A stretch of DNA of 64,000 bases from Corynebacterium sp. (lineage in GTDB: Bacteria; Actinomycetota; Actinomycetes; Mycobacteriales; Mycobacteriaceae), in NCBI RefSeq assembly GCF_030152825.1, contig NZ_JASLIP010000007.1:1-64000 (forward strand), in the 5' to 3' direction. Each line of letters opens with the position of its first letter. Position 1 is the first letter of the stretch. Below are positions 8,054 through 16,553 of the stretch, piece by piece. The translations under genes were made by a program, and so were the position numbers. Below the pieces are notes generated by a model that saw only the letters and a program-made list of their open reading frames with translations, made no database searches and was not told the DNA's origin.

Positions 8054-9088
8054 TTAGCCCAGCAGGCCCTGGAGGTTTTGGTAGCGGTAGTCCGGCACGG
8101 ACTTCACCCGCCCGACGGCCTGCTCGAAGTCGATGAGGTCGATTTTCTCGCCGTGCAGGGCGGCCACCTTGCCGGTCCTGCCCTCCATCACCGCGCGGGT
8201 CGCGTTGACACCACAGCGGGTGGCCAGCACGCGATCGAACGCGGTTGGGGTACCGCCGCGCTGCATGTGCCCCAGCACGGAGGATCGCACCTCGACGCCC
8301 ATGCGCTTCTCCACCGCGCGGGCGACCTGGTAGCCCATGCCTCGCATCTTGACGTGGCCGAACTCGTCGAGCTCGTTTTCCTCGCCGATCCCGTCCAGGG
8401 GCCCGCCGACGGGCCGGGCCCCCTCGGCCACGCAGATGATGCCGTAGCGCTCGCCCTGCTCGAAGCGCTTCTCCATACGCCCGCAAACCTCGTCGATGTC
8501 GAAGGGAAACTCCGGCAACAGCACGTCGTGGGCGCCACCGGCCATGCCGGCGTGCAGCGCGATCCACCCGGTGTGGCGCCCCATGACCTCCACGATCATG
8601 ACGCGCTTGTGGGACTCCGCCGTGGTGTGCAGCCGGTCGATCGCCTCGGTGGCCACCGCGACAGCAGAGTCGAAACCGAAGGTGTAGTCCATGCCGTCGA
8701 CGTCGTTGTCGATGGTCTGCGGGATGCCGACGACCGGGATGCCGTTCTGGTACAGAAACTGGGCACCGCGCAGGGTGCCATCGCCGCCGATCGGGATGAG
8801 GGCGTCCACCTCGTTTTCCGCCAGGTTGGCTTTGATCGTGTCGATCTGTGCCTTGAACTTATCGGGGTGCAGGCGGCCGGTGCCAAGGATGGTGCCGCCG
8901 TAGCGGATGATGCGGTCAATGTAGGCGTCGTCGTAGAGCGGGACCGTGCGGTTTTCCACCAGGCCCTGGTAGCCGTCCTCGAAACCGATGACGTCGACGC
9001 CGGCCGCCCCGGCGGTGCGGACCACACCACGGATCACGGCGTTGAGTCCGGGGCAGTCGCCACCACTGGTCAAAATTGCAATGCGCAT
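8054..9088 (-). CDS. pfkA: 6-phosphofructokinase
   Basis: A 344-aa PfkA-family enzyme phosphorylating fructose 6-phosphate in glycolysis. It shows the N-terminal LTSGGDCPGLNAVIR loop, GGDGT at 101-105, the catalytic TIDND at 125-129, MGRHTGWIALHAG and the C-terminal GHMQRGGTPTAFDR. Gly104 argues for ATP rather than pyrophosphate as donor, since PPi enzymes have Asp there. Residue 124, usually Gly in ATP enzymes and Lys in PPi enzymes, is Gln (PQTIDND). SD GGGAGGA precedes the ATG by about 10 nt. It lies within the gat gene region, as in mycobacteria. Confidence 0.95.
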   Translation of the reverse strand: MRIAILTSGGDCPGLNAVIRGVVRTAGAAGVDVIGFEDGYQGLVENRTVPLYDDAYIDRIIRYGGTILGTGRLHPDKFKAQIDTIKANLAENEVDALIPIGGDGTLRGAQFLYQNGIPVVGIPQTIDNDVDGMDYTFGFDSAVAVATEAIDRLHTTAESHKRVMIVEVMGRHTGWIALHAGMAGGAHDVLLPEFPFDIDEVCGRMEKRFEQGERYGIICVAEGARPVGGPLDGIGEENELDEFGHVKMRGMGYQVARAVEKRMGVEVRSSVLGHMQRGGTPTAFDRVLATRCGVNATRAVMEGRTGKVAALHGEKIDLIDFEQAVGRVKSVPDYRYQNLQGLLG

Positions 9089-9157
9089 ATAAAAGTGTTC
9101 CTCCCGAGCTGCGTCGCGGGCGGTTGTCAGGCCGTTGTTCCGCCCACGCCAGCCACA

Positions 9158-10600
9158 CTAGTTGCGGTGAGCCGGTCCTGGCTCGGATTTTCCGGACGCC
9201 ATCGTGGCCACGAGCCCGACCAGCAGCGCAGCCGCAATCGGGAGCATGGACTGGCCGAAAGCGTGCGCAATGGCCTCCGGCCCCTCGGTCGCGTAATGCG
9301 GCAGTCGAATCTGGATGACGGCCCCCACCACCGCCACGCCGGTGACCGCGCCGACCTGCCGGATGGTGTTGTACGCCCCGGAGCCCGCACCCGCCAGCGT
9401 CGCGGGGAGGTCCCGCAGCGTCATGGCGGAGTTCGGGGACCACACGGCGGAGTTGCCCACCCCGAGCAGGAGCATCGGCACGATGATGGCGGCAGGCGCA
9501 GCGCCCGGGCGCAGGACAAGGTAGAGCCCCACGATGCCGGCGACCATGAAGAAAAAGCCAGTCACCGCGAGCGGGCGGGCGTCCATCCGGTCGATGAGCC
9601 AGCCGACGAACGGGGACAGCGGGAGCGCCAGCAGAGACATCGGCACCACGTAGAGCACCGCGGTCATCGCAGACAGGTGGTGAACCTGCTGCAAGTACAT
9701 CATCAGCGGCAGCATCATGCTGGCCGTGGCAAAGCCCATCGTGAAGATCGCGACGTTACCCATCGAGAAGCTGCGGCGGGAAAACAAGGTGGTGGGCAGG
9801 ACGGCGTCCCGGTTGGCGGAGCCCGCGGCGTGGGTCAACCGGGACTGGCGGCGGAAGAACAGCGCGCCGACGAGAACGCCGGCCAGCACCAGGGCCCAGA
9901 TCCACCACGCCCAGCTGACCGTCTCACCCTGCTGGATCGCGAAGATGATCAGGCTGACCGAGACCATGGACAGCAGCATGGACGGCCCGTCGATCGGCTT
10001 GTCCGTCGGCTCGAACGGCGGGACCCACAGCGCGACCAGCACGATCGACACGATGCCGATGGGCACATTGACCAGGAAGATCCAGTGCCAGTTCAGGGAG
10101 GAGGTGATGACCCCGCCGAGGATCGGCCCCAGCATCGTGGACAGGCCGGCCACCGCGCCCCACACGCCGAGGGCCGCGCCACGCTTCTCGCGCGGGAAGA
10201 CCCGGTTGATCACGGACATGGTCTGCGGGGTCAGCAGTGCCGCGCCCAGGCCCTGCACCGCTCGGGAGAGGATCAGCCATTCGATGGTCGCGGAATAGCT
10301 GCAGGCCAGCGAGGACAGGGTGAAGATCACCATGCCCACGATGTAGACGTTCTTCGGCCCGTATCGGTCCCCCAGCCTGCCGGTGACCAGCAGGGGAACG
10401 GCGAAGAAGAGCAGGTAAATCGAGGTCACCCAGATGACCTGGTTATAGCTGGCATTCAGCTGATCCTGCAGGTCGGGGGTGGCCACCGCGACGATGGTCT
10501 GATCCAGAAGGATCATAAAGAAGCCGACGCACAGGGCGATCAGCGAGCGCCACGCGCCTCGGCTTTCCAGGGGTAGCTCCGGGTATTTTTGCTCAGTCAC
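9158..10600 (-). CDS. MFS drug exporter, DHA2 (EmrB/QacA) type, 14 TM segments
   Basis: A 480-aa major facilitator with about 14 hydrophobic segments. The N-terminal motif FFMILLDQTIVAVATPDL is characteristic of the DHA2 family; motif A is present as GRLGDRYGPKN, and motif C-like residues occur around GGVITSSLNWHWIFLVNVPIG. Members export drugs, dyes or metabolites by proton antiport. The start is GTG with TAGGGG close upstream. pfkA begins 70 bp downstream on the same strand. The substrate cannot be inferred, and no regulator gene is adjacent. Confidence 0.88.
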   Translation of the reverse strand: MTEQKYPELPLESRGAWRSLIALCVGFFMILLDQTIVAVATPDLQDQLNASYNQVIWVTSIYLLFFAVPLLVTGRLGDRYGPKNVYIVGMVIFTLSSLACSYSATIEWLILSRAVQGLGAALLTPQTMSVINRVFPREKRGAALGVWGAVAGLSTMLGPILGGVITSSLNWHWIFLVNVPIGIVSIVLVALWVPPFEPTDKPIDGPSMLLSMVSVSLIIFAIQQGETVSWAWWIWALVLAGVLVGALFFRRQSRLTHAAGSANRDAVLPTTLFSRRSFSMGNVAIFTMGFATASMMLPLMMYLQQVHHLSAMTAVLYVVPMSLLALPLSPFVGWLIDRMDARPLAVTGFFFMVAGIVGLYLVLRPGAAPAAIIVPMLLLGVGNSAVWSPNSAMTLRDLPATLAGAGSGAYNTIRQVGAVTGVAVVGAVIQIRLPHYATEGPEAIAHAFGQSMLPIAAALLVGLVATMASGKSEPGPAHRN

Positions 10601-10720
10601 AGCCCCTATCTAATCATTCAAGTGGCTGTTCGTGGCCCCGACTCGGGGTTCTCCCCTCCCCCGCGCGAGCCGGTGGGCCCTGTAGCTGCACCTCCCGGAA
10701 GCAGCTGCGAGCACGCGCGG

Positions 10721-11401
10721 CTAGAACATGTCGAGGTCGCGGATTTTCGCGCGCAGCTCGGGCAGGCTAGCGCGGAACTCGGGCATGAGGTCGAGCTCCT
10801 CCAGCTTGGACAGTGGCTGCCAGCGCAGGTCCTTGGACTCCTCGGTGGGGGCCAGTTCCAGCGGGTAGGGGGCGCGGCCGATCACGGTGGTGTAGCGCCA
10901 CTCCTTGACCGTGTCGTCGGGCACCTCCCACCAGAACTTGGCGCCAAGGCCGAACACGGCACGCCCGCCGTGGACCGGGTGATAGATCGGGTTATCCAGC
11001 AGCGCCTGGCGCACATCACCGTCGCGCTCGATCATGGCGCGCACGGGGTCGAGCAGGTGCTGGTCTTGTGGGCGGACCGCCTCCCGGCGCAGGACGTGGT
11101 CGAGCTCCACGCGGGAGGTCACCACGGTATCCACGACCGTCACATCGTTCGGGTCGATCCCGGTTTCCTCCCAGGTCTCCCGCTTCGCGCCCTCCTCGGG
11201 AGTTTCCCCATAATCGATCGCCCCGCCCGGCATCGCCCAGGTGTCCCCGCGGTTGGTCCACCATGCGCGGTGCTGCATGAGGACGACCGGCTCCTCCGAA
11301 CCCTCGGATGGAGCGCAGAGGAACAGCCCGGCGGCCCCCAAGGTCCCCCACCTGCGGGAACCATCGACGCCAATTGCCCAGCCATCACCCATAGTAACCA
11401 T
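10721..11401 (-). CDS. NUDIX hydrolase with a central insertion
   Basis: A 226-aa NUDIX protein. The catalytic box GAIDYGETPEEGAKRETWEETGI (residues 60-82) fits the Gx5Ex7REUxEExGU consensus, so a Mg-dependent pyrophosphohydrolase fold is expected. After strand TVVDTVVTSR (about 88-97), about 70 residues with no family counterpart I know of (about 99-166) precede the usual WRYTTVIGR strand (168-176). ATG 11401 lies 7 nt after TACAGT, suggesting a leaderless mRNA; ATG 11392 is an alternative. The substrate is unknown. It lies between gatA and the MFS gene. Confidence 0.85.
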   Translation of the reverse strand: MVTMGDGWAIGVDGSRRWGTLGAAGLFLCAPSEGSEEPVVLMQHRAWWTNRGDTWAMPGGAIDYGETPEEGAKRETWEETGIDPNDVTVVDTVVTSRVELDHVLRREAVRPQDQHLLDPVRAMIERDGDVRQALLDNPIYHPVHGGRAVFGLGAKFWWEVPDDTVKEWRYTTVIGRAPYPLELAPTEESKDLRWQPLSKLEELDLMPEFRASLPELRAKIRDLDMF

Positions 11402-11408
11402 AGGGTCT

Positions 11409-11414
11409 ACTGTA
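11409..11414 (-). promoter_or_regulatory. -10 box (TACAGT) for the NUDIX gene, leaderless type
   Basis: TACAGT sits 7 nt before ATG 11401. It is weaker than the other examples because the box departs from TATAAT, but the spacing is identical. Confidence 0.35.
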
Positions 11415-11420
11415 CGCCAG

Positions 11421-11457
11421 CGGCCCCGCACCCAAATCGAATCTGGGTGCGGGGCCG
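11421..11457 (-). terminator. Long GC-rich hairpin after gatA
   Basis: A perfect 14-bp stem CGGCCCCGCACCCA / TGGGTGCGGGGCCG with a 9-nt loop lies 26 bp after the gatA stop. It has no T-tract on the minus strand, so it may be a U-less actinobacterial terminator or an mRNA 3'-end stabiliser. It sits immediately upstream of the NUDIX promoter. Confidence 0.6.
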
Positions 11458-11482
11458 AAAGCTGAGCTGCTGATCCGAGGAC

Positions 11483-12991
11483 TTAGCTCTCGCGGCCTGC
11501 CTCGAAGGCGGAGCCGACGCGGTAGATGCTCTCCTCGCCGTGGGCCGGGCCCATCAGCTGCAGGCCGGTTGGCAGCTGGGTATCGCTGCCCAGGCCGCCC
11601 GGAACGGACATGCCGCAGACACCGGCGAGGTTCAGCGGGAGGGTGAACAGGTCGAAGAGGTACATCTGCAGCGGATCGTCGACCTTCTCGCCCAGCTTGA
11701 AGGCGGTGCTCGGGGTGGTCGGTGCTGCGATGACGTCCACCTGCTCGAAGGCCTTGGCGTAGTCCTGCGCGATGAGGTTACGCACGCGCTGGGCCTGCAG
11801 GTAGTAGGCGTCGTAGTAGCCGACGGACAGGGCGTAGGTGCCCAGCATGATGCGGCGCTTCACCTCCGGACCAAAGCCCTGCGCGCGGCTCAGGCTCATG
11901 ACCTCATCGGCGCTGCGGGTGCCGTCGTCGCCGGCGCGCAGGCCGTAACGCATCCCGTCAAAGCGGGCGAGGTTGGAGGAGATCTCGGAGAACTGGATCA
12001 GGTAGTAGGCATTCAGCGCGTGGTCGAAGTTCGGGCAGTCGACCTCCACGAGCTCCGCGCCCTGGGACTTCAGCTGCTCCAGGTTGGCCTCGTAGCGCTC
12101 GCGCACGCCCGCCTGCAGGGCTTCTGCCTGCTGGAACTGCTTGACCACACCGACCTTCACGCCCTTGAGGTCACCGTTCGCACCCAGCTTGGCGGCTGCG
12201 ACGACGTCGGCGATCTCGTGGCGGGAGGACGTGGCGTCGTTCTGGTCGAAGCCCGCAATCACCTGGTGCAGGCGGGCGGTGTCCTCGACCGTACGGGCCG
12301 CCGGGCCACCCTGGTCCAGGGAGGATGCGCAGGCGATGAGGCCGTAACGGGAGACGGTGCCATAGGTCGGCTTCACACCCACGGTGTTGGTCAACGCAGC
12401 CGGCTGACGGATAGAGCCGCCCGTGTCGGTGCCGATGGCCAGCGGCGCCATGCCCGCAGCCAGCGCGGCGGAGGAGCCACCACCGGAACCACCCGGGGTA
12501 CGCTCCAGATCCCATGGGTTGCGGGTCGCGCCATAAGCGGAGTTCTCCGTGGAGGACCCCATCGCGAACTCGTCCATGTTGGTCTTACCCAGGATCGGGA
12601 TGCCAGCGCTGCGCAGACGCAGGGTCAGCGTCGCGTCGTAGGGGCTAATGTAGCCCTCGAGCATCTTCGAGCCCGCGGTGGTGGGCGCGTCGGTGGTGAC
12701 GAAGGCATCCTTCAGCGCGAGCGGCACGCCGGCCAGGCTCGAGGTCGGCGTATCACCAGCGGCGATGGCGGCGTCGACGTTGTGGGCGGCAGCCAGTGCC
12801 TCGTCGGCGTTGACGTGAATGAAAGCGTTGATCTCCCCATCAACGTCGCTAATGCGGTCCAGGTGAGCCTGGGTCACCTCGACAGAGCTGATTTCCCGCG
12901 AGTGAATCTTCTCTGCCAGTTCGGCGGCGGTCCAGGTCGTGAAGTCGGAGTCCGTACGCTCCCCGACCGTCAGGCGCTGAGCTTCAGTCAT
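11483..12991 (-). CDS. gatA: Aspartyl/glutamyl-tRNA amidotransferase subunit A
   Basis: A 502-aa amidase-signature enzyme that hydrolyses glutamine and channels ammonia to GatB. The catalytic Ser-cisSer-Lys triad is visible: Lys94 (PLALKDAF), Ser169 in GGSGGGSS and Ser193 in TDTGGSIRQ, with the same spacing as K79/S154/S178 of the S. aureus enzyme. ATG 12991 has AAAGGA 6 nt upstream, so an SD start was chosen. It follows gatC by about 100 bp on the same strand and ends at a strong hairpin. Confidence 0.96.
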   Translation of the reverse strand: MTEAQRLTVGERTDSDFTTWTAAELAEKIHSREISSVEVTQAHLDRISDVDGEINAFIHVNADEALAAAHNVDAAIAAGDTPTSSLAGVPLALKDAFVTTDAPTTAGSKMLEGYISPYDATLTLRLRSAGIPILGKTNMDEFAMGSSTENSAYGATRNPWDLERTPGGSGGGSSAALAAGMAPLAIGTDTGGSIRQPAALTNTVGVKPTYGTVSRYGLIACASSLDQGGPAARTVEDTARLHQVIAGFDQNDATSSRHEIADVVAAAKLGANGDLKGVKVGVVKQFQQAEALQAGVRERYEANLEQLKSQGAELVEVDCPNFDHALNAYYLIQFSEISSNLARFDGMRYGLRAGDDGTRSADEVMSLSRAQGFGPEVKRRIMLGTYALSVGYYDAYYLQAQRVRNLIAQDYAKAFEQVDVIAAPTTPSTAFKLGEKVDDPLQMYLFDLFTLPLNLAGVCGMSVPGGLGSDTQLPTGLQLMGPAHGEESIYRVGSAFEAGRES

Positions 12992-13090
12992 CAATAGTCC
13001 TTTGAGCTGTAATCATCGGCAGCGTGGGTGCGCTGCGTGGAGTTGGTGTTGTTATTCCGGCGTGCCAGCCAGGCACAAAGCTAAGGCAGA

Positions 13091-13396
13091 TTAGTCGGCG
13101 AGGATCTGCGGAACCTGGAAGCGCTGATCCTGCACTGCCGGTGCTTGGTCCAGGGCCTGCTCGGCGGTCAGCACGGGCATGACGACGTCCTCGCGCATCA
13201 CGGAGACGGCACCGTCGACGTTCTGAGTCGGGTGGCTCAGTGGCTCAACGCCCTCGGTATCGACCTTAGAGATCGCGGCGACATGCTCGATGATGTCGTC
13301 GATCTGGTCTGCGTAGCTCTGCAGCTCATCCTCCGGGATCTCGAGGCGTGCCAGCTTGGCCAAGTGGGCAACATTTTCGCGGGAAATTTCAGACAT
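13091..13396 (-). CDS. gatC: Aspartyl/glutamyl-tRNA amidotransferase subunit C
   Basis: A 101-aa GatC, the small belt-like subunit stabilising the GatA-GatB interface. The helical N-terminus ISRENVAHLAKLARLEIPEDEL and the C-terminal LREDVV-type strand (here MREDVVMPVLTAEQALDQAP) are typical. ATG 13396 is chosen because a TAGAGT -10 is 7 nt upstream; earlier in-frame codons lie inside the promoter. It is divergent from the ACT gene, with both promoters packed into 98 bp, and gatA follows. Confidence 0.95.
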   Translation of the reverse strand: MSEISRENVAHLAKLARLEIPEDELQSYADQIDDIIEHVAAISKVDTEGVEPLSHPTQNVDGAVSVMREDVVMPVLTAEQALDQAPAVQDQRFQVPQILAD

Positions 13397-13403
13397 GCCC
13401 ATA

Positions 13404-13409
13404 ACTCTA
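13404..13409 (-). promoter_or_regulatory. -10 box (TAGAGT) for gatC, leaderless type
   Basis: TAGAGT lies 7 nt before ATG 13396, with no SD at the start codon. It is divergent from the ACT gene promoter about 75 bp away. Confidence 0.5.
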
Positions 13410-13481
13410 GTCAAGGGCGTGCACGTTCACCTAGCATGCCCCGGCCAGAAAAGAACTCCTTAAGTTTTCCGCACGGGTCGC

Positions 13482-13487
13482 TAGACT
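13482..13487 (+). promoter_or_regulatory. -10 box (TAGACT) for the ACT gene, leaderless type
   Basis: TAGACT is followed by 7 nt and then ATG 13495. The short G-run before the ATG is too close to act as an SD. Confidence 0.5.
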
Positions 13488-13494
13488 TTGGGGC

Positions 13495-14187
13495 ATGTCT
13501 TACTTAATGCGCGTGCGCGTACCCGATTCGCCCGGCGCCCTCGGCAAGATCGCCCAGGCGCTCGGCAACGTCGACGGCAACATCCAAGGCGTCGACATCG
13601 TCGGCTACGACGAAGACGACTCCCTGAACAACGAGATCGTCGTCGTTGACGACATCGTCGTGGACCTGCCCCACGGCACGTTGCCGGACGTCTTGATCAC
13701 CGCAGCCCAGGAAGTCGAGGGCGTGTTCGTCGACTCCATCCGCCCGTTCTCCGGCTCGATCGACCGCCGCGGCCAGGTGCAGATGCTGGCCTCCATCGCG
13801 GCGCTGCGCTCCCGCCGCGCTGAGGCCCTGGAGACGCTGATGGCGGATCTGCCGCGCTCCATGTCCGCGGGCTGGGCCATCGTGTTGGATACCGCGCCCC
13901 GTACCCACCGCATCGCGGCCTCGAGCGCTGCTCCTGAAGACAACGGCCAGGAGCTGGACTCGGCGCCCGTGTGCGAGGCTCGGGTTCTCAACCCCGAGCA
14001 GGAGGACTGGATTCCCGAGCCTTGGGCGGTCATGGACTCCTCGCTTGCCGCCACCCCCATCGAGGGTTCCTCGCTAATCCTCATCGTGGGTCGCCCAGGC
14101 GGCCCGGACTTCCTGCTCTCCGAGGTGGAGCACCTGCGGCAGCTGGGCTGCATCTTGGGCGCGCTATTTTGCGCCGACAATGACTAG
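13495..14187 (+). CDS. ACT domain-containing protein, probable amino-acid sensor
   Basis: A 230-aa soluble protein. Residues 3-75 form an ACT domain (YLMRVRVPDSPGALGKIAQALG, then GNIQGVDIV and an acidic strand), the fold that binds amino acids in regulatory proteins. The middle (QVQMLASIAALRSRRAEALETL) is helical, and the C-terminal half (about 110-230) has no enzyme motif and resembles a degenerate GAF-like sensor region. Actinobacterial homologues often lie beside gatC, so conservation of place is expected, but no function is established to my knowledge. It is convergent with ilvA, whose stop is 72 bp away. Confidence 0.75.
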   Translation: MSYLMRVRVPDSPGALGKIAQALGNVDGNIQGVDIVGYDEDDSLNNEIVVVDDIVVDLPHGTLPDVLITAAQEVEGVFVDSIRPFSGSIDRRGQVQMLASIAALRSRRAEALETLMADLPRSMSAGWAIVLDTAPRTHRIAASSAAPEDNGQELDSAPVCEARVLNPEQEDWIPEPWAVMDSSLAATPIEGSSLILIVGRPGGPDFLLSEVEHLRQLGCILGALFCADND

Positions 14188-14259
14188 TGGCCGGGAACTA
14201 CTGGCTCAGGACTAGTGGCCCAGAACTGATGAACCCGATCCGGGCCATTGCCGGGCCGA

Positions 14260-15795
14260 CTAGGCCTGGAGGAAGAACTGGTATGCCGGGCTGGAGCTGA
14301 CCTCCGTCGCGTGGTAGCCCAGCTTCTCCAGGTGCTCCGAGAAGTCCGCGTCCCCCTCGACGTTCTCGAATGCGGCGAGTACGCGGCCGTAGTCCATGCC
14401 GATGCTGCGGTAGTGGAACGCGGAGACGTTCCAGCGGGTGCCCAGCACCTCGAGGAAGCGGATCAGCGCACCCGGGTGCTCCGGGAACTCGAAGGCGAAC
14501 ACGCTCTCGGACACCGCGTGCGGCGGCTGGCCGCCGATCATGTAGCGAATGTGCTCCTTGGCGACCTCATCCTCGGACAGGTCGACCACGCCATATCCCG
14601 CGGCCTCCAGGTCCGCCTGGATGGAGGCCCGCTCCTGGTGGCCGGACTTCAGCTGCACACCGACGAAGATCTTCGCCGGCTGGTCGTTTTCGCCCACGCG
14701 GTAGCTGAACTCGGTGACCGCGCGGCTGCCCAGCACCGTGCAGAAGTCCAGGAACGCACCCTTGGCCTCGGGGATGGTCACACCGAACAGCGCCTCGCTG
14801 CCCTCGCCGAGCTCGGAGCGCTCGGAAACGTAGCGCAGCGAGTGGAAGTTCACGTTCGCGCCCGAGAGCACGTGGACCAGTGTCTCATCGCTGACCTCGT
14901 GCTCTGCGCAGAAGCGCTTCAGCCCCGCCAGGGCCACCGCACCGGCGGGCTCGGCGATCGCGCGGGTGTCGTCGAAGATGTCCTTGATCGCCGCGCTGAT
15001 CTCGTCGGAGCTAACGGTCACGACCCCATCCAGCCACTTGTTGAGGATGCGGAAGGTCTCGTCGCCGATGCGCTTGACCGCCACGCCCTCGGCGAACAGG
15101 CTCGTGTACGCCAGATCCACCGGTTCGCCAGCCTCCTTGGCTGCCTCGAAGCAAGCGGACTCCTCCGGCTCCACGCCGATGACCTGGATCTCGGGATTCA
15201 GCTGCTTGAGCAGGATCGCCACGCCGGCGGCCAGCCCGCCGCCCCCGATGGGCACGAACACGCGGTCGATCTCCGGGACATCCTGGAAGATCTCCAGGCC
15301 AATCGTCCCCTGGCCGGCGATGACTGCCTCGTCGTCGAAGGGCGGTACGAAGACCATGCCCTCGGTCTCGGAGAGCTCGATGGCCTTGGCCTTAGCCTCG
15401 TCGAAGTTTGCGCCGTGCAGCAGCACGCTGCCGCCGAATCCCTGCACGGCCGCGACCTTGATCTGCGGGGTGATCTCGGGCATGACGATGGTTGTCTGGA
15501 TGCCCAGCTCGCTGCCGGACAGTGCCACGCCCTGCGCGTGGTTGCCCGCCGATGCGGCGACGACGCCCCGGCTGCGGTCCGCCGGGCTGAGCTGCGCCAT
15601 GCGGTTGAACGCGCCACGGATCTTGAAGCTGTGCACCGGCTGCAGATCTTCGCGCTTGACGAGCACCCGGTTGTTCAGGCGCTTCGACAGCGACGGCATC
15701 GCGTCGGTGGAGGTGTGCTTGGCCGCCCGGTAGACCGGGGCGGCCACGATGTCCTTGAGGTAATCAGCTGCGGTGGGGTGTGGTGAGGAAGACAT
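14260..15795 (-). CDS. ilvA: Threonine ammonia-lyase, biosynthetic
   Basis: A 511-aa fold-type II PLP enzyme converting threonine to 2-oxobutanoate, the first step towards isoleucine. The Schiff-base Lys58 lies in VHSFKIRGA; ASAGNHAQGVA and the phosphate-binding GGGGLAAG loop follow. The C-terminal ~170 residues hold two ACT-like regulatory modules (FGVTIPEAKGAFLDF and FAFEFPEHPGALIRF), as in the E. coli-length enzyme, so feedback by isoleucine and valine is likely. The TATAAT box ends 8 nt before the ATG with no SD, implying a leaderless message. The gene stop is convergent with the ACT gene. Confidence 0.95.
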   Translation of the reverse strand: MSSSPHPTAADYLKDIVAAPVYRAAKHTSTDAMPSLSKRLNNRVLVKREDLQPVHSFKIRGAFNRMAQLSPADRSRGVVAASAGNHAQGVALSGSELGIQTTIVMPEITPQIKVAAVQGFGGSVLLHGANFDEAKAKAIELSETEGMVFVPPFDDEAVIAGQGTIGLEIFQDVPEIDRVFVPIGGGGLAAGVAILLKQLNPEIQVIGVEPEESACFEAAKEAGEPVDLAYTSLFAEGVAVKRIGDETFRILNKWLDGVVTVSSDEISAAIKDIFDDTRAIAEPAGAVALAGLKRFCAEHEVSDETLVHVLSGANVNFHSLRYVSERSELGEGSEALFGVTIPEAKGAFLDFCTVLGSRAVTEFSYRVGENDQPAKIFVGVQLKSGHQERASIQADLEAAGYGVVDLSEDEVAKEHIRYMIGGQPPHAVSESVFAFEFPEHPGALIRFLEVLGTRWNVSAFHYRSIGMDYGRVLAAFENVEGDADFSEHLEKLGYHATEVSSSPAYQFFLQA

Positions 15796-15803
15796 GTTTT
15801 GAA

Positions 15804-15809
15804 ATTATA
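15804..15809 (-). promoter_or_regulatory. -10 box (TATAAT) for ilvA, leaderless type
   Basis: A perfect TATAAT ends 8 nt before ATG 15795. The space between leaves no room for a ribosome-binding site. Confidence 0.6.
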
Positions 15810-15819
15810 GGCGCCCGGC

Positions 15820-16491
15820 CTATTGCAGCGGCCAGCTGGTGTTCACGTTGGCGTCGCGCCCCTTGGACCGGAAGTACTCCGCCAGGCTGGACTGTTGCTC
15901 GTAGTACCAGGTGGACTGGTCCAACATGAGCTTGTCGGCGCTCATCTGGGTCAGCTCCGGGTGCTCGCGGGCAATCTTCCACGCCACCCGCGCCGCGGCG
16001 ATCGCGTCGGCGGTGGCCTCGTGCGCATTGTCAAGAGCCACCTCGTAGTGCTCGCAAACCGCCCCCAGGGTGCGCTTGCCCTTGCGGTACTGATCGAAGT
16101 GGCGATCCAGCAGCAGCGGGTCGATGACCGGGCCGTCCACGGTGAAGCTCGGGTCTTGGCTGCGCAGCACCGTCAGATCATAGGGCGCATTGAAGACCAC
16201 GAGGGTCGCGCCCTCCTCCCAGCCCTGCCGGATCGCCCGGATCGTCTCCGCCAGGACCTCGTCGTGAGGCTTACCGTGCTCCCGTGCGTATTCGGTGGTG
16301 ATGCCGTGCACCGCGCTGGCCTGCTCGGGGATCTCGACGCCTGGGTCGGCGAGCAGTTCGACGTCTTCCACCTGGCTGCCACGGATGCGCACCATGGCGC
16401 TGGTCACGATGCGGGCGGACAGTGGATTGGTGCCGGTGGTCTCTAGGTCGAAGCTCAGCATGTGAGCCGGGTTGAAATGCGCTGCGGTCAT
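15820..16491 (-). CDS. DEDDh 3'-5' exonuclease (DnaQ/epsilon-like)
   Basis: A 223-aa exonuclease of the DnaQ family. Exo I is SFDLETTGTNP (residues ~14-24), Exo II includes VVFNAPYDLTVL, and Exo III is HEATADAIAAA near 170, giving the DEDDh set with His and Asp in place. It lacks a polymerase or BRCT domain, so it is a stand-alone proofreading or repair exonuclease rather than the PolIII epsilon subunit with certainty. ATG 16491 has AAGG 3 nt upstream but also TAAAGT exactly 7 nt upstream. It is divergent from ligA; the two start codons are only 62 bp apart. Confidence 0.85.
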   Translation of the reverse strand: MTAAHFNPAHMLSFDLETTGTNPLSARIVTSAMVRIRGSQVEDVELLADPGVEIPEQASAVHGITTEYAREHGKPHDEVLAETIRAIRQGWEEGATLVVFNAPYDLTVLRSQDPSFTVDGPVIDPLLLDRHFDQYRKGKRTLGAVCEHYEVALDNAHEATADAIAAARVAWKIAREHPELTQMSADKLMLDQSTWYYEQQSSLAEYFRSKGRDANVNTSWPLQ

Positions 16492-16498
16492 GATCCTT

Positions 16499-16504
16499 AC
16501 TTTA
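16499..16504 (-). promoter_or_regulatory. -10 box (TAAAGT) for DEDDh exonuclease
   Basis: TAAAGT lies 7 nt before ATG 16491. An AAGG between them could also act as an SD if transcription starts further upstream. Confidence 0.4.
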
Positions 16505-16539
16505 ACCGGAGCGCCAGACAGGCCAGAGCGGGTCCTCGA

Positions 16540-16545
16540 TAGACT
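16540..16545 (+). promoter_or_regulatory. -10 box (TAGACT) for ligA, leaderless type
   Basis: TAGACT lies 8 nt before GTG 16554. The in-frame TTG at 16545 overlaps the box itself and so is unlikely to be the start. Confidence 0.5.
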
Positions 16546-16553
16546 TGGATCCC

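Noticed and set aside
8048..10576. A rightward 842-codon open frame antisense to pfkA and the MFS gene
   Set aside because: It is the mirror of two well-supported genes in GC-rich DNA and its product (His, Arg, Gln, Asp, Gly rich) has no protein-like pattern. The same applies to long antisense frames at 14248-15786 and 61421-62989.
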